This document shows, one piece after another, positions 1 through 8,491 of a stretch of 64,000 bases of DNA; positions within the stretch are counted from its first letter, which is position 1; every line of letters begins with the position of its first letter. Both the position numbers and the translations under genes were made by a program. This stretch comes from Roseococcus microcysteis. GTDB lineage: Bacteria; Pseudomonadota; Alphaproteobacteria; Acetobacterales; Acetobacteraceae. The stretch lies in NCBI RefSeq assembly GCF_014764365.1, contig NZ_CP061718.1, positions 248,001 to 312,000 of the forward strand. The letters are read 5' to 3'. The notes beneath the pieces are model-generated. The model had not been told where the DNA came from. It worked only from the letters and a program-made list of their open reading frames with translations, and searched no databases.

Positions 1-127
1 CACGGGGCCGCCCGGCCCCCGAGGGGGCAAATGGGGGGGTGGCACGGATCGCCACGGATCGCCAGATGAGGGGAAAGTCGGGGCTTGAACGGGCCCTTGG
101 GTCAATGCAAGGTTTTGCTGGCAGGAC

Positions 128-910
128 ATGGCAGCGTTGCAGTATGAGCGCGCGGCTGTCCCGGGGAGTGCAAGCGTCATCACCACGTCATCAGAGCCGG
201 GCGCGCAGGGCGCGCCCAGGGAATTCGGCCCGCATGCGGGGCCGGCGGCAGGGGTCCATGCCGGGCCCGAGAGCGCCGAGGCGGCGCTGCAGGCGGAACA
301 CCCGGTTCCCATTTCCGAGCTGATCGGCATCATCGCGCGCGACTGGCCGACCGAGCGCGTGACGCTGGGCGAGCTGATCGAATCGCTGGGCCCGCGCGGC
401 TACGGCATCCTGATCGTGCTCTTCGCGCTGCCGAACCTGCTGCCGATCTACATCCCGGGCCTCAGCCCCATCTTCGGCTTCCCGCTGATGATCATCTGCG
501 CGCAGCTGGCCTATGGGCTGCCCACGCCGCGCCTGCCCGCCTTCCTGACGCGGCGCTCCATGAAGCGGTCGGATTTGCGGATGATCACGAGCCGGGCGCT
601 GCCCTGGCTGAAGCGGGTGGAACGCTGGGTGAAGCCGCGCCCCTCCATCGTCACCTCGCGCCTGGGCGACCGGATGATCGGCGCCTATGGCGTGCTGCTC
701 TCCTGCATCGTGATCATCCCGCTGCCCTTCACCAATGGGCCGCCCTCGCTGGCCTGCCTCATCATGGCGATGGGGATGATGGAGGAGGACACCTTCACCA
801 TCCTGGGCGGAGCGATGTTCGGCATCGCGGGCATCGCGCTGGCCCTGTCCATCATCGGCAGCGTGGGCTGGATGCTGATGGCGGGGTTCAGCTGGATGTT
901 CGGGATGTGA
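128..910 (+). CDS. ExoD-family membrane protein
   Basis: Likely an ExoD-type inner-membrane protein, a family first linked to exopolysaccharide synthesis in rhizobia; its biochemical role is unclear. After a variable N-terminal stretch of about 60 residues comes the family pattern: a GELIESLGPRGYGILIVLFALP-like segment, then a proline-rich hydrophobic loop (IYIPGLSPIFGFPLM), a basic central region and two C-terminal hydrophobic segments. The real start could be downstream of position 128, because the first 50 or so residues are low complexity and without family character. The gene stands alone, ahead of a tRNA gene on the other strand. The family assignment is from motif recognition only. Confidence 0.75.
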   Translation: MAALQYERAAVPGSASVITTSSEPGAQGAPREFGPHAGPAAGVHAGPESAEAALQAEHPVPISELIGIIARDWPTERVTLGELIESLGPRGYGILIVLFALPNLLPIYIPGLSPIFGFPLMIICAQLAYGLPTPRLPAFLTRRSMKRSDLRMITSRALPWLKRVERWVKPRPSIVTSRLGDRMIGAYGVLLSCIVIIPLPFTNGPPSLACLIMAMGMMEEDTFTILGGAMFGIAGIALALSIIGSVGWMLMAGFSWMFGM

Positions 911-921
911 GGGGAGGGCGC

Positions 922-996
<75 letters not shown>

Positions 997-1057
997 GCGC
1001 GGTGGGTCTCTAGCGGCGAGGCGACATTCCCGCAAGCCCGCCCTTCACGGATAAGCT

Positions 1058-2377
1058 TCAGCCCTTCCGCATCGGCACCCGCGAAAAGGCGATCTTCTCC
1101 CCCGCATAGGATTCCCAGTCGCGCGGGGCCGCGCCGATGGTCAGGCTGCCGCGGCCGAAGCGCTGGTGCACCCGGTCGAGCGCCGCGCCCAGCCCGGCAT
1201 TCGGTGGCGCCTCGCCTCCGGCCGGCGGGCCGGCGGCGAAGAGGTCGGGTGCCGCCGCATGCGCCCGCGCGGAGACGATCTCCGCCAGCGTCACGCTCAC
1301 ATGCCGCAGCCGCCGCGGCGCGCCGGGCCGGGTGAGCCAGCCGCGCCACATCGCCTCCACCGCCTCCAGCACCGCGCGCTCGTCATCGGTCGGGCGCAGC
1401 TTCAGGGCGGCGTGCAGCGTCTCGGTCACGGGTTCGGAACGCCCGGGCCGTGCCTCCAGCACCACGAGCCCGGCCAGGCACCCCGCCGCCCGCAGCCGGG
1501 CGGTGGCCTTCTGCGCCAGCAGCCGCGCCACATGCCGCGCCCCCTCGGGGTCGCGCAGTTCGGGTGGCAGGACGCGGGCATGGCCGAGCGAGCCGGGTTG
1601 GGCGGGCAGGGGCGGCTCGGGAATGTCCGCGCCGCGCAGCCCATACCAGAAGCGCTCGCCCTCCACGCTGTTCCACACGGCGCGGGCGCGCTTGGGGCCC
1701 ATCTCCCACAAGCCGCGGACATCGGTGACGCCGCGGCGCGCCAGCCGGGCGGCCAGCCGCTCGCCGATGCCGGGGAATTCACGCAGGCCGATGGGCAGCA
1801 GGCGGGCGGGCAGGTCCTCGGGCCGCAGCGCCACCAGCCCGTCGGGCTTCTCCAGCTCGGTCGCGAGCTTGGCCAGCCGCCAGCTGGGCGCGAGGCCGAT
1901 GGAGCAGCGCAGGCATTCCCCGACATGTTCCGCGATTCCCGCCCGGATGGCCCTTGCCAGCGCCATCGCTCCCGCCGGCCCGCGCTGCGCGCCCGAGAGC
2001 CGCACCGAGAACTCATCCACCGACCAGGCGCGGGAGACGGGGGCGTGACGCTCGATCGCGGCCAGCACCCGCTGGTGATAGGCGACATAGAGCGCATGGC
2101 GGGCCGGGCGCAGGGCGATGCCGGGGAAGAGGCGCCGGGCCTCGTGCACCGGCGTGCCGGTCCGCAGGCCCAGCCGCTTTCCCTCCAGGCTCACCGCGAT
2201 GAGGGAGGTGTTCTCACCCTCCGAGGGCACGACGCCGACCGGGCGGCCGCGCAGGGCCGGGTCCTCCTGCTGCTCCACGCTCGCGAAATAGCTGTTGAGA
2301 TCAAGGAAGAGCCAGCGCAGCGGGGCCCGCGGGTCGGGCTGCAGCAGGGGGTCGTCGGCGTGGGGATCGGGCGGCAT
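1058..2377 (-). CDS. Y-family DNA polymerase (DinB/ImuB-like)
   Basis: A translesion DNA polymerase of the UmuC/DinB family, 439 aa from the ATG at 2377. Two family catalytic motifs are visible: the first acidic residue in FLDLNSYFASVEQ (D26) and the SVDE motif (residues 119-122). A helix-hairpin-helix segment (FPGIGERLAARLARRG) and a C-terminal little-finger-like region follow. The motifs suggest an active polymerase, unlike ImuB proteins that have lost the acidic residues. The reading frame stays open upstream over efp, but the MPPDPHADD start avoids that overlap. It is divergent from efp with a 180-bp spacer. I leave out dinB as a symbol because the orthology is uncertain. Confidence 0.85.
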   Translation of the reverse strand: MPPDPHADDPLLQPDPRAPLRWLFLDLNSYFASVEQQEDPALRGRPVGVVPSEGENTSLIAVSLEGKRLGLRTGTPVHEARRLFPGIALRPARHALYVAYHQRVLAAIERHAPVSRAWSVDEFSVRLSGAQRGPAGAMALARAIRAGIAEHVGECLRCSIGLAPSWRLAKLATELEKPDGLVALRPEDLPARLLPIGLREFPGIGERLAARLARRGVTDVRGLWEMGPKRARAVWNSVEGERFWYGLRGADIPEPPLPAQPGSLGHARVLPPELRDPEGARHVARLLAQKATARLRAAGCLAGLVVLEARPGRSEPVTETLHAALKLRPTDDERAVLEAVEAMWRGWLTRPGAPRRLRHVSVTLAEIVSARAHAAAPDLFAAGPPAGGEAPPNAGLGAALDRVHQRFGRGSLTIGAAPRDWESYAGEKIAFSRVPMRKG

Positions 2378-2557
2378 CGGGGGCGGGACCAGGCCCTTCC
2401 ATCTCGTGCCGGCCCGCCGGAAGGCAAGCCACGGCCACGCCCGCCGGGCGCCAGGGCCTTCACGGGAGGGGGAGTGTGGCCTAGACAGCGCGTCACGGAA
2501 AGCCCGCCCGGGCTTGCCACCCCTTGTTCGCAGGTCTTCTGAGGAGTTCCCCCGCCC

Positions 2558-3127
2558 ATGGCGAAGATGCAGGCCAACCAGATGCGTGCCGGCATGGTCA
2601 TCGAGTTCGAAGGCCAGCGCTACACCATCCTCAAGCAGAACATCATGATCCCGGGCAAAGGCAACGCGATCATCCAGGTGGACATGCGCAACATCAAGAC
2701 GGGCGCCAAGAAGGATCAGCGCTGGCGTACCGCCGACGTGGTCGAGCGCCTGACGACCGAGGACAAGGAGTTCACCTACTCCTACTCGGATGGCGAGAAC
2801 CTGGTGCTCATGGACCCCGAGACCTATGAGCAGACGCAGGTCCCCGCCGCCATCCTGGGCGACCGCCTGCCCTTCCTGCAGGAGAACATGGTGGTGAACG
2901 TCCGCCTCATCGAGGGCGACCCCGTCTCCATGGACCTGCCCGAGCTGGTCACGCTGGAAATCGCCGAGGCCGACCCGGTGGTGAAGGGGCAGACGGCCTC
3001 CTCCTCCTACAAGCCCGCTTTGCTGGTGAACGGCGTGAAGACCATGGTGCCGCCCTTCATCACGGCCGGCGAGAAGATCGTGGTCCGCACCGAGGACGCC
3101 TCCTACGTCGAGCGCGCCAAGGGCTGA
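2558..3127 (+). CDS. efp: elongation factor P
   Basis: Translation factor EF-P, 189 aa, which binds between the P and E sites and relieves ribosome stalling at polyproline stretches. The three-domain EF-P pattern is complete. The domain I loop is PGKG, with Lys at position 34, the residue that EpmA/EpmB-type systems modify in many proteobacteria. No modification enzyme is encoded nearby. Many proteins in this window have proline runs, so EF-P should matter for this proteome; that is inference. The start is the ATG at 2558 giving MAKMQANQMRAG. The gene is followed by suhB on the same strand. Confidence 0.97.
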   Translation: MAKMQANQMRAGMVIEFEGQRYTILKQNIMIPGKGNAIIQVDMRNIKTGAKKDQRWRTADVVERLTTEDKEFTYSYSDGENLVLMDPETYEQTQVPAAILGDRLPFLQENMVVNVRLIEGDPVSMDLPELVTLEIAEADPVVKGQTASSSYKPALLVNGVKTMVPPFITAGEKIVVRTEDASYVERAKG

Positions 3128-3136
3128 GGCCCATTT

Positions 3137-3157
3137 GCCGGGGGCATCACCCCCGGC
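3137..3157 (+). terminator. GC-rich stem-loop between efp and suhB
   Basis: A perfect 8-bp inverted repeat, GCCGGGGG (3137-3144) and CCCCCGGC (3150-3157), encloses a 5-base loop right after the efp stop. No T-run follows on either strand, so it is at best a weak terminator or an RNA-stabilising structure. Confidence 0.3.
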
Positions 3158-3183
3158 CCCCCACTTCACGCCAAGGCTCTCCC

Positions 3184-4044
3184 ATGTCCGGTGCCAACTC
3201 CCCCCGCCTGTCGCCCGCGCTGAACGTGGTGGTCGCCGCCTGCCGCAAGGCCTCGCGCCGCCTGCTGCGCGACTTCACGGAGGTGGAGACGCTGCAGGTC
3301 TCGGCCAAGTCCGCGGGCGACTTCGTCTCCCAGGCCGATCTGCGGGCGGAGCAGACGCTGCGCGAGGAACTCTCCAAGGCCCGCCCGGGCTTCGGCTTCC
3401 TCATGGAGGAGAGCGGCGCCAGCGGCGACAAGGACTGGGAATGGCGCTGGGTGGTGGACCCGCTGGACGGCACCACCAACTTCCTGCACGGCATCCCGCA
3501 CTGGGCCATCTCCGTCGGCATCGAGAAGCGCGTCAGCGAAACGTCCGGCGAGATCATGGCCGGCGTCATCTACAACCCCGCCTCGGACGAGCTGTTCTGG
3601 GCCGAGAAGGGCATGGGCGCCTTCCTCAACGACAAGCGGCTGCGCGTCTCGGGAAGGCGGGTGATGAACGAGGCGCTCTTCGCCACCGGCATCCCCTTCG
3701 CCTCGGTGCCGCGCAAGGCGGAATTCACCCACGCCCTGGTGCGGATCATGCCGCAGGTGGCGGGCGTGCGCCGCTTCGGCTCGGCGGCGCTCGACCTCGC
3801 CTGGACGGCGGCCGGCCGGTATGACGGCTACTGGGAACTCGGCCTCAACAAGTGGGACATCGCGGCCGGCCTGGTCATGGTGCGCGAGGCGGGCGGCTAT
3901 GTCACCGCGCCCGATGGCGGCGACCCTTATGCCGAGGGCCATGTGGTCGCGGGCAACCCGAACCTCCAGGGCAAGCTGCGCGAGATCGTGGCCGACAGCA
4001 TCGCGGCCGCCGCCGCCGGCCGGGGCCGCGCAGAGGTCGGCTGA
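3184..4044 (+). CDS. suhB: inositol monophosphatase family protein
   Basis: Mg2+-dependent phosphatase of the IMPase/SuhB family, 286 aa. The metal-binding signature is present: EE at 75-76, then VDPLDGTTNF with the two Asp at 92 and 95. The C-terminal motif WDIAAGLVMVREAGG supplies the last metal ligand. Family members hydrolyse myo-inositol 1-phosphate, and SuhB also acts in rRNA antitermination in E. coli. Which role applies here cannot be read from sequence. Its stop codon overlaps the next start (ATGA), so the downstream small secreted protein is probably translationally coupled. Confidence 0.93.
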   Translation: MSGANSPRLSPALNVVVAACRKASRRLLRDFTEVETLQVSAKSAGDFVSQADLRAEQTLREELSKARPGFGFLMEESGASGDKDWEWRWVVDPLDGTTNFLHGIPHWAISVGIEKRVSETSGEIMAGVIYNPASDELFWAEKGMGAFLNDKRLRVSGRRVMNEALFATGIPFASVPRKAEFTHALVRIMPQVAGVRRFGSAALDLAWTAAGRYDGYWELGLNKWDIAAGLVMVREAGGYVTAPDGGDPYAEGHVVAGNPNLQGKLREIVADSIAAAAAGRGRAEVG

Positions 4045-4550
4045 TGCGCGCGCGCCGGGCGCTGCTGGCCGCGATGGCGGGGCTGCTGGCGCGGCCCGTC
4101 GCCGCCCAGCCAAACCCTTCCTTGCCCGACCCCGCCCAGGCGCCCCCGCCACCCGTGCGCCTGCCCAGCTCGCCGCCGCCGGCCACCCCCTTGCCCCTGG
4201 CGCGGCCCGTGGCGATCGGCGGCCTGCTCAGCATGAATGGCGGCGGCTGGCGCCTGGCCTTCGAACCCGGCACCGAGTCCCCCACCGCCGCCCAGCGCCT
4301 GGGCCTGCTGCGGCTGGGCGGGCATCTGGCGCGGGAGACCACCGGCCGCATCACCCTCTGGGCCGAGGCGGCGGGGAATGAGGACGTCTCCACCACGCGC
4401 CGCCTTTCCCTGCGGCGGGGCCTGGCCGTGCGGGCGGGCCTCGTGGCCGGTGGGTTGCCGGAGACGCGGGTGGACATCCGCGCGCTCGGCCGGGTCGAGG
4501 CGGGACGGGACCTGGTGGACATCCTGCCCATGGGCGCCACGCGCGGATGA
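4044..4550 (+). CDS. secreted OmpA-like small protein
   Basis: A 168-aa protein starting at the ATG that overlaps the suhB stop. It has a short basic N-terminus, a hydrophobic stretch and an Ala-x-Ala-like cleavage site near residue 20 (PVAAQ), followed by a proline-rich linker to about residue 50. The C-terminal half has the alternating pattern of an OmpA C-terminal fold (GRITLWAEAAGNED, then RRLSLRRGLAVRAGL), but the usual GHTD/NxxLSxxRA peptidoglycan-binding residues are not conserved. It is probably periplasmic. The position ahead of a MotA/MotB-like pair suggests a cell-envelope role; function unknown. Confidence 0.6.
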   Translation: MRARRALLAAMAGLLARPVAAQPNPSLPDPAQAPPPPVRLPSSPPPATPLPLARPVAIGGLLSMNGGGWRLAFEPGTESPTAAQRLGLLRLGGHLARETTGRITLWAEAAGNEDVSTTRRLSLRRGLAVRAGLVAGGLPETRVDIRALGRVEAGRDLVDILPMGATRG

Positions 4551-4676
4551 AGCCCGGCGGAGTCGCGGCGTAGTCAGGCAACCTCCAGGGGCGGCGCCGG
4601 CACGCGGCCGCGCCCCCTGGTCGCGCGGCGAGGCTTCGCTTGGTGCGGCGGGGCCCAGCCTCTACTCTCCCGCCCC

Positions 4677-5759
4677 ATGACGCAGCCCTTGCAATATCTC
4701 TGGCGCATGCTGGGCTTCCTGGCCCTGGTCCTGCTCGCGGCCCTGCCGCTGGCCGGCACGCTCTGGACCGCCTTCCTGGCCAACCCCGCGCTGAATGGCG
4801 TGATCCTGGGCGTGCTGGCCATCGGCATCGCCTGGAACATCCGCCAGGTGATCCTGCTGCGCGACGAGGTCGCCTGGCTCTCCGCCTTCCGCAACGCCCG
4901 CCAGGGGGCACCCGCGCGCGAGGCGCCGCGGCTGCTGGCGCCGCTCGCCAGCATGCTGGCCACCCGCCGCTCCGACCGGCTGAGCCTCTCGGCGGGCGCC
5001 CTGCGCTCGGTGCTGGACGGCATCCTCTCGCGGCTGGACGAGACCCGGGAACTCTCCCGCTACATGACCGGGCTGCTGATCTTCCTCGGCCTGCTCGGCA
5101 CCTTCTGGGGGCTGCTGCTGACCATCGGCGCGGTGGCCGACGTGATCGGCGCCATGACGCTGGGCGTGGGCGATGTGAACGCGCTGTTCGACCAGCTGCG
5201 CGGCGGGCTCGCGCAGCCGCTGCGGGGGATGGGGGTGGCCTTCTCCTCCTCGCTGCTGGGGCTGGCGGGGGCCTTGGTGCTGGGCTTCCTCGACCTCACC
5301 GCCGGGCAGGCGCAGAACCGCTTCGCGACCGAGCTGGAGGATTGGCTGGCCGGCCAGACCCGCCTCTCGGCCGGATCGGGGGGTGAGCTGGAGGGCGAGG
5401 TGGAACTGCCCGCCCTGCTGGAGGCCAATGCCCATAGCCTGGAAGTCGTGGCCGGCATGCTGGTCCGCGCGGAGGAGGGCCGCGCCCAGCACGAGGCCGG
5501 CCTGCACCAGCTGGCCGAGCGCATGTCCGTGCTCACCGAGCAGATGCGCGCCACCCAGATGCTGCTGGCGCGGCTGGTGGACCAGCGGCTTTCCACCGGC
5601 GAGGAGGCCAATCGCGGCCATCTGCGCGCCATCGAGGCGCAGCTGGGCCAACTCGTGCAGGAGCTGGCGCAGGGCCGGGCGCAATCCACCGCCGAACTCC
5701 GCGCCGAGATCCAGGAAGTCACGCGCATCCTTGCCGCCTTGGCCGAAGGCCCGCGCTGA
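4677..5759 (+). CDS. MotA/TolQ/ExbB-like proton-channel protein
   Basis: A 360-aa inner-membrane protein. Two hydrophobic segments lie near residues 8-30 and 40-60. A central region resembles the MotA/TolQ/ExbB channel family (YMTGLLIFLGLLGTFWGLLLT and GMGVAFSSSLLGLAGALVLG), and the C-terminal third is rich in heptads. Family members form a proton-driven stator with a MotB/TolR-type partner. The next gene overlaps by one base and encodes such a partner, so the two very likely act together. No flagellar, Tol or TonB gene is near, so the energised process is unknown. Confidence 0.8.
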   Translation: MTQPLQYLWRMLGFLALVLLAALPLAGTLWTAFLANPALNGVILGVLAIGIAWNIRQVILLRDEVAWLSAFRNARQGAPAREAPRLLAPLASMLATRRSDRLSLSAGALRSVLDGILSRLDETRELSRYMTGLLIFLGLLGTFWGLLLTIGAVADVIGAMTLGVGDVNALFDQLRGGLAQPLRGMGVAFSSSLLGLAGALVLGFLDLTAGQAQNRFATELEDWLAGQTRLSAGSGGELEGEVELPALLEANAHSLEVVAGMLVRAEEGRAQHEAGLHQLAERMSVLTEQMRATQMLLARLVDQRLSTGEEANRGHLRAIEAQLGQLVQELAQGRAQSTAELRAEIQEVTRILAALAEGPR

Positions 5760-6700
5760 TGGCCCGGCGCGCGCGGCGCGGCGGGGGCGGGTTCGACGCC
5801 TGGCCCGGCTATGTGGACGCGCTGTCCACCCTGCTGATGGTCATCATCTTCGCGCTGCTGGTCTTCGCGCTGGGGCAGGGCTTCCTCTCGGCGGCGCTCT
5901 CCAGCCGCGACCGGGCGCTGGACGTGTTGAACCGCCAGGTGGCGGAACTCGCCGAGATGCTGGCGCTGGAGGAGGGCAGGGCGCGCGCCCTGCGTGGCGA
6001 GCTTTCCGCCGCCACCGCCCGCGCCGCCACGGCCGAGGAGCGCGCGCGGGATGAGGAGGCCGTCGCCGCCGCCTCGCGCGAGGAGGTGGGGCTGCTGGTG
6101 CGGCAGATCACCGATCTGCGCGCGCAGCTCTCGCGCCTGGCCGCCGCGCTGGACGTGGCCGACACGCGCGAGGCCGATGCGGCGGCGCGGATGGAGAACC
6201 TTCAGGCCCGGCTGGATGCCGCGCTGCTGGCCCGCGTCGAGGAATTGCAGAACTATCGCAGCGAGTTCTTCGGCCGCCTCTCCGCCCTGCTGGGCGAGCG
6301 GCCGGAAATCCGCGTGGTCGGCGACCGTTTCGTCTTCCAGTCGGAGGTGCTGTTCCCCACCGGCTCGGCCGAGCTGACACCCGCCGGGCAGGCGCAGCTG
6401 CGCACCCTGTCGCGCCTGCTGAACGAGATCGCCGCCAGCATCCCGCCCGGCGTGAACTGGCTGCTGCGGGTGGACGGGCATGCGGACCGCAACCCCATCC
6501 GCTCCACCCGCTTCGCGACGAACTGGGAGCTTTCGGCCGCGCGGGCCATCGCGGTGGTGAACCTGCTGATCGAGGCCGGGCTGCCCCCGAGCCGCGTGGC
6601 GGCCGCGGCCTTCGGCGAGCACCAGCCGCTGGACGAGGGCACCACGCCCGAGGCCTTCGCCCGCAACCGGCGCATCGAGCTGCGGCTGACCGACCGCTAA
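5759..6700 (+). CDS. MotB-like OmpA-domain protein
   Basis: A 313-aa partner of the preceding channel gene; its ATG overlaps that gene's TGA. One membrane anchor near residues 19-41 (DALSTLLMVIIFALLVFALG) is followed by a long coiled-coil (about residues 55-150). A C-terminal OmpA-type peptidoglycan-binding domain includes VDGHADRNPI and NWELSAARAIAVVNLL. This architecture matches MotB-like stator proteins that tether a proton channel to the cell wall. The wide coiled-coil between anchor and OmpA domain is longer than in flagellar MotB. Confidence 0.85.
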   Translation: MARRARRGGGGFDAWPGYVDALSTLLMVIIFALLVFALGQGFLSAALSSRDRALDVLNRQVAELAEMLALEEGRARALRGELSAATARAATAEERARDEEAVAAASREEVGLLVRQITDLRAQLSRLAAALDVADTREADAAARMENLQARLDAALLARVEELQNYRSEFFGRLSALLGERPEIRVVGDRFVFQSEVLFPTGSAELTPAGQAQLRTLSRLLNEIAASIPPGVNWLLRVDGHADRNPIRSTRFATNWELSAARAIAVVNLLIEAGLPPSRVAAAAFGEHQPLDEGTTPEAFARNRRIELRLTDR

Positions 6701-6742
6701 ACCGCCCTTCCGGACGGCGTGATTGTAGGTTAACCGCGACGC

Positions 6743-7375
6743 ATGGACTCGACCTTCCGCGTGCCGCGCCACGCCCTCCTGCGCGCGAAGCTGACCCTGA
6801 TCCGCCGCCGCGAGACGGACAGCGCCACCTTCCGCCGCGTGCTGGCGGAGATGGGCGCCATCCTGACCGCCGAGATCCTGCGCGACCTGCCCGAGGCGGT
6901 GGCGGGCATCGAGACGCCCGTGGGGCCGATGGACGCGCCCGTGCTGGCCGCGCCCGAGCCTTGCCTGGTGGCGGTGCTGCGCGCCGGCCTCGGGCTGCTG
7001 GAGGGCGCGCGCATGGTGCTGCCCGACGCGCCGGTGGGGCATCTGGGCCTGGTGCGCGACGAGGCGACGCTCCAGGCCAGCGAATACGTCGTGCGGCTGC
7101 CGCGGGACCTGGCACAGCGCGGCGCGCTGGTGCTGGACCCGATGCTGGCCACCGGCGGTTCGGCCATCCAGGCCATCGCGCGGGTGAAGCAGGCCGGCGC
7201 CACCAGCGTGCGCTTCGCCTGCGTGGTCGCCGCACCCGAGGGCGTGCGGGCGCTCCAGGCCGCGCATCCGGACGTGCCCATCCTGTCGGCCGCGCTGGAT
7301 GAGCGGCTGAACGAGCATGGCTATATCGTCCCCGGCCTCGGCGATGCCGGGGATCGGTGCTTCGGGACGGACTGA
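6743..7375 (+). CDS. upp: uracil phosphoribosyltransferase
   Basis: Pyrimidine salvage enzyme that makes UMP from uracil and PRPP, 210 aa, the usual length. The PRPP-binding loop appears as LDPMLATGGSAIQAI. The uracil-binding end is recognisable (DERLNEHGYIVPGLGDAGDRCFGTD). It is a single gene, convergent with the isomerase gene on the other strand only 6 bases beyond its stop. Confidence 0.95.
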   Translation: MDSTFRVPRHALLRAKLTLIRRRETDSATFRRVLAEMGAILTAEILRDLPEAVAGIETPVGPMDAPVLAAPEPCLVAVLRAGLGLLEGARMVLPDAPVGHLGLVRDEATLQASEYVVRLPRDLAQRGALVLDPMLATGGSAIQAIARVKQAGATSVRFACVVAAPEGVRALQAAHPDVPILSAALDERLNEHGYIVPGLGDAGDRCFGTD

Positions 7376-7381
7376 GGGGCG

Positions 7382-7993
7382 TCAACCCGGCCCGGGGATG
7401 CTCCCATGGGCCAGGAACAGGTCCAGCAGCTCCAGCCGGTCATTGCCGAAGAAGAGCTTGCCGTCGGCGATGGTGGCCGGCAGGCCGAAGATGCCGGCTT
7501 GCGCGGCGGCCTCGGTGTTGGCCTCCACCTCGGCCTTCCAGCGCGCGTCGTTAGTGGCGGCGATGATGGCGGCGCGGTCCAGCCCCACCCCGGCGCCCAG
7601 GTCGCCCAGCAGGCCCGCGTCATCAATCTGCGCGGCCTCGGTCCAGTAGGCGGTGAGCACGGCGCGGGCGAAGGCGCCGCCCTTTCCCTCGCTCCGCGCG
7701 AAGCAGCAGGCGCGCAGCGCGCGGGCCGGGCGCAGCGGGTAGTCGGGGTGCTGGCGCAGGGTCACTCCCGCTAGGGTCGCCCAGTCTTGCAAATCCTGCC
7801 GGTACCAGGCGACGAAGGCGGCATTGGCCTCCAGCGGGCGGCGGCCGTTGATCCGCTCCATCAGCCGCGCCAGGTGCAGCGGCACCCAATCCACCGCGCG
7901 GCCATGCCGGGCCGCGATGGCCTCGACCCTGAGCGAGGCCAGGAAGCACCAGGGGCTGTGCACGTCGAAATGGAAGGCGAGGGGGGTCGTCAT
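7382..7993 (-). CDS. 2-hydroxychromene-2-carboxylate isomerase-like (DsbA fold)
   Basis: A 203-aa thioredoxin-fold protein of the DsbA/HCCA-isomerase/kappa-GST group. The N-terminal strand leads into HSPWCFLAS, where Ser13 sits at the position of the catalytic Ser of HCCA isomerases, and the C-terminal region has the FGLPATI cis-Pro motif followed by FFGNDRLELL. Known members use glutathione to isomerise 2-hydroxychromene-2-carboxylate in naphthalene breakdown. There are no aromatic degradation genes nearby, so the true substrate is open. Confidence 0.82.
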   Translation of the reverse strand: MTTPLAFHFDVHSPWCFLASLRVEAIAARHGRAVDWVPLHLARLMERINGRRPLEANAAFVAWYRQDLQDWATLAGVTLRQHPDYPLRPARALRACCFARSEGKGGAFARAVLTAYWTEAAQIDDAGLLGDLGAGVGLDRAAIIAATNDARWKAEVEANTEAAAQAGIFGLPATIADGKLFFGNDRLELLDLFLAHGSIPGPG

Positions 7994-8066
7994 GCCCCGC
8001 GATGAGACGGGCGCCGCCGGGCCCGGTCAAGACGTGGTAGGGGTGGCGCCATTGCCGGAGGAACCC

Positions 8067-8447
8067 ATGCGCCACGCCATCATCGCCCTTGCCGTGACAC
8101 TCGGCGCCTGCGCCACGCCGCCCGCCCCCGCCACGCTGACCGGCCCCGAATGGCGTCTGGAGAGCATCGCCGGCGCCGCCCCCGCGCGGCCTTCCACGCT
8201 GCGTTTCGAGGAGGGGCGGCTCGCGGGGCGCGGCCCCTGCAACAATTACGGCGGGTCCTGGCGCATGGAGGAGGGAAGGCTTCGCACCGGCCCCCTCATC
8301 GCCACGCGCATGCCCTGCCCCGAGCCGGCCATGGGGCAGGAGGGGGTGGTGCTGCGCCTCATCGAGACCGGGCGCATCGCGCGCCTCACCGGCGACCGGC
8401 TGGAACTGGTGGGCAGTGACGGCACGCGGCTGGTGGCGCGGCGCTGA
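8067..8447 (+). CDS. META-domain lipoprotein
   Basis: A 126-aa predicted lipoprotein. The ATG at 8067 gives a short signal peptide with a lipobox-like LGAC (Cys15). The remainder is a single META (HslJ-like) domain: GPEWRLESIAG at the start, GRGPCNNYGGSW in the middle and a terminal repeat of short strands. HslJ-type domains are found in envelope stress and heat-shock proteins, with no catalytic role known. An upstream extension of the frame is rejected because it lies over the divergent isomerase gene. Confidence 0.72.
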   Translation: MRHAIIALAVTLGACATPPAPATLTGPEWRLESIAGAAPARPSTLRFEEGRLAGRGPCNNYGGSWRMEEGRLRTGPLIATRMPCPEPAMGQEGVVLRLIETGRIARLTGDRLELVGSDGTRLVARR

Positions 8448-8491
8448 AGGGTTCATTCTGCACGCAACAACGCGCTGAGAAGGCCCGCCCC

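Noticed and set aside
1-127. Gene upstream of the ExoD-like gene
   Set aside because: The short open frame at 39-323 overlaps the ExoD-like gene and has no coding character; nothing else is visible in the first 127 bases.
4677-6700. Zorya-type anti-phage system (ZorA/ZorB)
   Set aside because: The MotA/MotB-like pair resembles ZorA/ZorB in broad terms, but there is no ZorC, ZorD or ZorE gene and the neighbours are housekeeping genes.
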